This document shows, piece after piece, positions 50,947-55,272 of a stretch of DNA of 55,272 bases (the first letter of the stretch is position 1; every line of letters starts with the position of its first letter). The stretch is from a virus. The notes under the pieces are model-generated. The model was not told the origin of the DNA. It ran no database searches and was given only the letters and a program-made list of their open reading frames with translations. The translations under genes were made by a program, and so were the position numbers. The stretch is taken from positions 1 to 55,272 of IMG/VR virus record IMGVR_UViG_3300031355_000070, one strand, 5' to 3'.

Positions 50947-51513
50947 ATGGCGAAACTTGCAATAGGTGACATTGGACCTGCCGAGGTGGTCTGGGACTAT
51001 GACGGAACGCCTGTAACCTTGAGCCCAGTATTAGGTACAATTAGTCTGACTATGGAAGATCACGTGGCTGATGCACAAGAAGAGAATTACGGCGATGCTC
51101 CAGTTGACGGCGTTTTCCAAGGCACGATCACTGAGCTATCCGTTCCAATGACCCGCTCAACTATTGCCCAGCTTGAGAATAGCATTGCTTATGATGTTCT
51201 GGGCAGGAAAGGTGGATCTAAGAATCAGATTATCACGCTCAATAATGTAGCTGGCTGTGATATGTATGCGAATGCGAAACAGATAGTTATTGCTCCGATC
51301 TGCAATAATGTCGTTGATACAGACCCAGCACATTGGACATTGCTCTACAAGTGCTATCCATACCGCACAATTGATTTGGGATGGGATAGAGGAACACAGA
51401 GAGTGCATCTCATGAAGTTCAAAATATTCCCGAACCAGGATTCAGGTTATTGTGGCGAATATGGCACAGAGGGCATGGAATCAGGCTCAACTCCGATAAC
51501 TGGGATATGTTAA
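50947..51513 (+). CDS. Tail tube protein
   Basis: 188 residues with GGAGG site. Beta-rich, IGPAEVVWDYDGTPVTLSPVLG, a VADAQEENYGDAPVDGVFQG loop and MKFKIFPNQDSG. Position between tail terminator and chaperone genes makes it the major tail protein. Confidence 0.7.
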   Translation: MAKLAIGDIGPAEVVWDYDGTPVTLSPVLGTISLTMEDHVADAQEENYGDAPVDGVFQGTITELSVPMTRSTIAQLENSIAYDVLGRKGGSKNQIITLNNVAGCDMYANAKQIVIAPICNNVVDTDPAHWTLLYKCYPYRTIDLGWDRGTQRVHLMKFKIFPNQDSGYCGEYGTEGMESGSTPITGIC

Positions 51514-51532
51514 GCCTAGAGGAGAACGTAAA

Positions 51533-51859
51533 TTGAAAAAACTTGTACTGCATACTACGAAAAGTCTCTATAGACCACTTGAGATTGAGGTTGATAACAA
51601 AGCATATTGTTGCAGGAAGTTGACGAAAGATGTAATTGATAAAATATTCAAATTCAGCCAGAAAGCTAAAGAGGGCGACGTCAATGCTCCATACGAGCAG
51701 GCTCATTTTGCATTTGGTGTTCCTATGAAAACACTATATGAACTACATATTAAAGAAGTCGGAGACATAAACAATAAGATTATAGAGGCGATTGTAAACC
51801 CAACTAAAGCAGAGCCGGAAGAAGAAAAAAACGTGAAAGGGCCTGGAGACAAAAGCTAG
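51533..51859 (+). CDS. Tail assembly chaperone, short form
   Basis: 108 residues from a TTG with GAGGAGAA site. It precedes the tape measure and contains the slippery site near its end, like lambda G. It would bind the tape measure during tail assembly. Confidence 0.75.
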   Translation: MKKLVLHTTKSLYRPLEIEVDNKAYCCRKLTKDVIDKIFKFSQKAKEGDVNAPYEQAHFAFGVPMKTLYELHIKEVGDINNKIIEAIVNPTKAEPEEEKNVKGPGDKS

Positions 51860-52056
51860 CAATAATTGCTGCTGAGTTCCCGGGCCAGTTTCCCGGCTTG
51901 GAATTATATAATCTGGACTTCCGTGAGGAGGATTTCTGGATGAGAGAATCTGCAAAGCATCGGCTTCAGAGGCAGTTGGAGAACCCTAACTTGACAAAAG
52001 AAGGTAGGGACAAGCTCATCTGGACTTTGAGGCTGATAAGTGCTGAGGAGAATTAA
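51533..52056 (+). CDS. Tail assembly chaperone, frameshifted long form (G-GT type)
   Basis: The zero frame to AAC at 51832 joined by a -1 shift to 51832-52056 gives about 174 residues. The added part has LAIIAAEFPGQFPGLEL, DFREEDFWMRESAKHRLQRQ and a helical end, and would otherwise be an unexplained open stretch between chaperone and tape measure. The frames are 51533-51832 and 51832-52056. Confidence 0.8.
51826..51832 (+). other. -1 ribosomal frameshift site A AAA AAC
   Basis: In the zero frame the codons read GAA AAA AAC (51824-51832), so A AAA AAC is in the exact X XXY YYZ register. Slipping back one base continues at CGT GAA AGG and stays open to TAA at 52054-52056. I do not see a clear stimulatory stem. 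Confidence 0.8.
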
Positions 52057-52057
52057 A

Positions 52058-54343
52058 ATGGCAGGCGGATGGAACGCAGGTAGTATAACTTCTAAATTAG
52101 TTTTAGATAAATCCAAATGGTCTGCATCTGTCAAAGATGTAGCAAAAGACCAGAAAACTCTTGGTGGAGCTATACAAAAGAACTCTGCCAGCTTTAAGAA
52201 AATGGGTATGGCCATGACGGTAGCTGGTGGAGCTATCGTTGCCTCTATGGGGTTGATGATAAAGAAGTATGTTACCGCAGGTGATCAGATTGATAAGATG
52301 TCAAAACGCACAGGATTCGCAGCCGAGACGCTTTCGGAATTGAGATACGCCGCAGAGATAAGTGGAGCTAATATTGAGAGTCTTGAGAAAGGCGTCAAGC
52401 GGATGGCGAAAACCATCGTTGATGCTGGTGATGGCATGGCTACGTATATAAGGTCTTTTGACAGAATAGGAGTTTCAGTTAAGGATTTACAAGATCTCAA
52501 TCCAGAACAGCAATTCCTAACGATAGCTGAAGCTATTGCGAAAGTAGAAGACCCAACAATCAGGGCGGCGACAGCTCAGGATATATTCGGGCGGGCTGGA
52601 ACGCAACTACTCCCGCTTTTCAATCTAGGTGTTGATGGCATGGAGGCATTGCGAAAAAAAGCCCATGAGCTTGGTATAGTATTCGATAAGGAAGCAGCCG
52701 AGAAGGCTGCAAGGCTTGCTGATGCACAGCTTACATTATCTTCGGCTTTGCGTGGCGTAACAATATCTATAGCTGAAAACCTTGCCCCAGCATTGTCTAA
52801 ACTGGCTGAGGACTTGAGCGAAACTATTGCTAAGGTTGGAGCTTGGATTAAGGAGCATCCGAAACTCACAGGCATAATAGCGAAAGCGACTCTTGGGATA
52901 GGTGCTTTACTGACCGTTCTCGGACCATTGACAATGATGCTGCCAGGGATAATTGCAGCCTTGCCAGCTATAGCTATGGGTATTCATGCGATTCTTGGTC
53001 CGCTCGGATTGGTCACGGCGGCTGCCGTTGTTGCATATAATGTTATAAACAATCTTATAGAAGCCCAGAAATCGCTTGCCGATGCTGAAATGACAGCGAT
53101 AATGAGCGAAACAGAGCATTATAAGCAGCTTACTGAGATAGGTCGTGCCGCAGGACTTACAGCGAAAGAAATTCATAACCTCAAAGACAAATACAATGAC
53201 AATTATGCTGCACTTGGGATGGCTATCAGGAAAGGAAAAGAAGGGGTTGAACTTCAGAAAGCTCAGATTGAATATGGGAAAAAACATAAAGAAATTATCG
53301 ATGAGCAGAAAAAATCACTTATCACTTTAAAGGATTTTGGGATTAAACCTGTAATTCAAAGCTTGGAGCAAGTTGCAACCGTGATAACAAATACGGCAAT
53401 TCCAGCAGGCAAAAAGTTTCTCGGATTCAATTATAATTTACAGAGCGAATTGAAGAGTGGGTTCTTTCAAACATGGGATGAAATGGAAGCTAAGGGAGAA
53501 GAAACTGAAAAAGCTGTTGAGAAATCCTGGGACGAACTTCACCCATACTGGAGCAACCTTTGCACTGATTTAGGCACATCCTTCGGCAATTTCGCAGGGA
53601 GCATATTAACGACTGGTTCTGATTTGAACGATGCTTTATCAGGATTATGGGGCGATATCAAGAGCTCATTTATCGGAATGATAGTCGATATGGTCGCAGA
53701 TTGGACAACCAAATTCGTTAAAAATATTCTTTCAAGCGTAACAAATATCGGTAGTGAAATAACGAAAGGAATCGGGGGCGCCGCCACTGGTGCATCAAGC
53801 GTGATCTCAACAACAGCTTCGGCTGCTGGCTCTTTACTTGGTACGGTAAATACCTTAGCGATTGTAGCGCTTGCGGTCGCCGCAATATTTAGCCTATTCA
53901 AGAAGGGCGCAGATCTCAGCTATACGAATACGCTTCTTGAGGATATCAACTGGATACAACTAAATGCGGTAAACAAGAAGCTTGATGTTGCAAATGAGAA
54001 TCTTCATGCTATATATAAAAATTTATCTGGAGCTACAAGCGCTCAATTTGGAGCAGTAATAACATCGCCTCAATTAGTCATGGCTCATGGAACGCCATCA
54101 GCTCCTGAATATATAGTGCCATCAAGAGCGGTAGAATCATTTATTCCAGAAATGAGAACTCCAGGTATTACTAGAAATACCAATGTAAATATAAGTCTAC
54201 AACCGGTATTCCATTTCAATAATCAAGTCGATCCTAACTTCACTAGAAAGCATGTTCAGAAAGAAGTGCTTCCAGCTTTGATGACACTTTTGGAGACTGG
54301 GTCGAGAAAGACAAAGCTGAAAGAAATCATGGGGGTAGCATAA
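52058..54343 (+). CDS. Tape-measure protein (allele B)
   Basis: 761 residues from the ATG at 52058 (GAGGAG upstream; a longer start at 52040 is not needed). N-terminal coiled coil (SASVKDVAKDQKTLGGAIQKN), membrane-like GMAMTVAGGAIVASMGLMI, TGFAAETLSELRYAA typical of tail tape measures, and a hydrophobic run around residue 280-325. Residues ~550-697 differ wholly from allele A; the last ~65 match it. Confidence 0.9.
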   Translation: MAGGWNAGSITSKLVLDKSKWSASVKDVAKDQKTLGGAIQKNSASFKKMGMAMTVAGGAIVASMGLMIKKYVTAGDQIDKMSKRTGFAAETLSELRYAAEISGANIESLEKGVKRMAKTIVDAGDGMATYIRSFDRIGVSVKDLQDLNPEQQFLTIAEAIAKVEDPTIRAATAQDIFGRAGTQLLPLFNLGVDGMEALRKKAHELGIVFDKEAAEKAARLADAQLTLSSALRGVTISIAENLAPALSKLAEDLSETIAKVGAWIKEHPKLTGIIAKATLGIGALLTVLGPLTMMLPGIIAALPAIAMGIHAILGPLGLVTAAAVVAYNVINNLIEAQKSLADAEMTAIMSETEHYKQLTEIGRAAGLTAKEIHNLKDKYNDNYAALGMAIRKGKEGVELQKAQIEYGKKHKEIIDEQKKSLITLKDFGIKPVIQSLEQVATVITNTAIPAGKKFLGFNYNLQSELKSGFFQTWDEMEAKGEETEKAVEKSWDELHPYWSNLCTDLGTSFGNFAGSILTTGSDLNDALSGLWGDIKSSFIGMIVDMVADWTTKFVKNILSSVTNIGSEITKGIGGAATGASSVISTTASAAGSLLGTVNTLAIVALAVAAIFSLFKKGADLSYTNTLLEDINWIQLNAVNKKLDVANENLHAIYKNLSGATSAQFGAVITSPQLVMAHGTPSAPEYIVPSRAVESFIPEMRTPGITRNTNVNISLQPVFHFNNQVDPNFTRKHVQKEVLPALMTLLETGSRKTKLKEIMGVA
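53578..53704. repeat. 127-bp exact direct repeat (copy 2)
   Basis: Identical to 1-127 and inside the tape-measure gene in the same frame. Joining 53577 to base 1 gives a complete tape measure with allele-A C-terminus and a circle of 53,577 bp. Confidence 0.9.
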
Positions 54344-55253
54344 AATGTCTATAGCATATGTCATTGAGAATTATATCGATGAGGACACTCTTGATTCTGT
54401 GAGCTCCCATGTCAGCCCATTCTACGAAATGTATAACATCTATAATACCAGGCCGTCCCTGCCTCTGAGATTCGAGGGCGTTGGTTCTGCGGGCAATCCG
54501 GAATGGATATGTATCGACATGGGGACTGGAAGCGGGTCTACTCCTCATGTCACATTTGTTGGAGTATTCAATCATAACTTGACTACCAGCCCGGAAAGAT
54601 TTGCCTTGAAAGGCTGTGCCGATGGCTGCGAATCTCTAGGATCTGGTGGTTGCGACTGGGAAGCCGCTCCTGCGTGGACTATCGATTTGCGTGATAGAAT
54701 TCTGTCTGATGGAATTTGCTCTGATAAGTATGAGAATATATTCGAGAACTCCTGCAAGAAAATAGATGTGACTTCGCAATATTATAGGCTTGATTTCATC
54801 GATATTGCGAACCCAGACGGCTATGTCGAGGCAGGGGAAGTCGTCTTGAGCGAGTGGTGCAAGTTCGGGGATAACGTCCATTTGCAGCCAGGGCGTGCAG
54901 ACGGCCCAATGTTCTTTACAGGCAATCAGAAGACCTATTATGGGCAGGACTGGGCTGCCTATTATTCCTATGCAGAACATTTCACGCTCACTTTTAAGAA
55001 TATTAATGATGTCAATAACCGCGATGAGCTCCAATTATTCCTTATCCGAGTCCAGCAGAATGGCGGAAAATTCATCATTATTCCAGATGATGCGAGCGAC
55101 TGCTATCAGGCTGGATACAAGGCAAGATGCTATTATGTGATTATTGAGAACCAGTCGGATTATGCCAACAGGCTTGTGCATGGCTGGACAAAAGAGCTTC
55201 GGGAGTGGACTCTGGAGCTCAAGACTTTGACTTCGGGGATTAAACTGCTGTGA
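54148..55253. repeat. Long near-identical repeat (copy 2)
   Basis: Partner of 613-1721. Differences are scattered, many at third codon positions, as expected for two alleles under purifying selection. Confidence 0.9.
54345..55253 (+). CDS. Tail protein following the tape measure (copy B)
   Basis: 302 residues, nearly the same protein as that at 813-1721 (about ten substitutions by eye, for example in IDEDTL for IDMDTL and ANRLVHG for AQRLVHG). Full length, same start context. Function as for copy A: probable distal tail component. Confidence 0.7.
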   Translation: MSIAYVIENYIDEDTLDSVSSHVSPFYEMYNIYNTRPSLPLRFEGVGSAGNPEWICIDMGTGSGSTPHVTFVGVFNHNLTTSPERFALKGCADGCESLGSGGCDWEAAPAWTIDLRDRILSDGICSDKYENIFENSCKKIDVTSQYYRLDFIDIANPDGYVEAGEVVLSEWCKFGDNVHLQPGRADGPMFFTGNQKTYYGQDWAAYYSYAEHFTLTFKNINDVNNRDELQLFLIRVQQNGGKFIIIPDDASDCYQAGYKARCYYVIIENQSDYANRLVHGWTKELREWTLELKTLTSGIKLL

Positions 55254-55260
55254 GGATAAG

Positions 55261-55272
55261 ATGGCAGGCGTA
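55261..55272 (+). CDS. Start of a second propeller-type tail protein, cut by window edge
   Basis: ATGGCAGGCGTA encodes MAGV, the same first four residues and spacing as the gene at 1729. Only 12 bases are visible. Confidence 0.5.

Noticed and set aside
1-55272. Genes on the - strand
   Set aside because: Every long - strand frame lies opposite a better + strand gene with recognisable motifs or coupling; none has a convincing ribosome site plus domain.
1-55272. CRISPR arrays, tRNA genes, rRNA or insertion sequences
   Set aside because: No regularly spaced repeats, cloverleaf patterns, rRNA-like stretches or transposase genes were seen by eye.

Overview
The window is nearly all of a tailed double-stranded DNA phage genome. 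Every gene I accept is on the + strand. The tail genes include a tube protein, a frameshifted chaperone pair and a tape measure, but I see no sheath, so a siphovirus is the best fit. The tape measure is about 761 residues; at the usual 0.15 nm per residue this gives a tail of roughly 115 nm. Terminase, portal, prohead protease (XkdF-like) and capsid genes are of the PBSX/Xkd type. The lysis region has a holin-like protein, an NlpC/P60 hydrolase, a lipoprotein encoded partly inside another gene, and a membrane plus coiled-coil protein. That is a spanin-type set and suggests a diderm host. Strong AGGAGG ribosome sites, consensus TTGACA/TATAAT promoters and two radical-SAM proteins fit a sigma-70 bacterium, possibly anaerobic. 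I cannot name the host.

Layout. 1-7337: tape-measure C-terminus, tail-tip proteins, a beta-propeller (BNR) tail protein, a hub-like protein and a tail fibre with internal repeats. 7452-11656: early/control region with three good promoters, an ImmA-like peptidase, a ribbon-helix-helix protein, an HTH protein, a GIY-YIG nuclease and many tiny genes. 11653-22550: DNA metabolism, with a probable annealing protein, a RecB/Cas4-like nuclease, HNH, a DUF1376 replication protein, a small protein with a QLSLF clamp motif, two radical-SAM proteins, a PD-(D/E)XK protein, an RlaP-like nucleotidyltransferase, a membrane-anchored barrel-like protein and RusA. 22577-24582: lysis. 24811-36679: packaging and head genes.

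36681-49482 is an uninterrupted cargo cassette of about 12.8 kb lying between the head-tail connector gene and the head-closure gene. It encodes about ten glycosyltransferases, four methyltransferases, a cupin, a sulfotransferase, an N-acetyl-sugar amidotransferase and one frameshifted gene. No nucleotide-sugar synthesis genes are present, so it would draw on host precursors. Virion or cell-surface glycan decoration is the natural inference. Neck and tail genes resume at 49469 and run to the tape measure (52058-54343).

Ends. Bases 1-127 are identical to 53578-53704. After that the two tape-measure C-termini differ for about 450-490 bp and then become alike again through the next gene. The simplest reading is a circular genome of about 53.6 kb whose tape-measure C-terminus exists in two alleles, with both alleles carried on this contig. 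A real tandem duplication is the alternative.

Other signals not visible from gene calls: a -1 frameshift site (A AAA AAC) in the tail chaperone gene; five GC-rich folded elements, each between a stop codon and the next ribosome site; two closely similar TTGACA/TATTTT promoters, one giving an apparently leaderless lysin mRNA; and promoter-hairpin-T-tract units that look like short RNAs.
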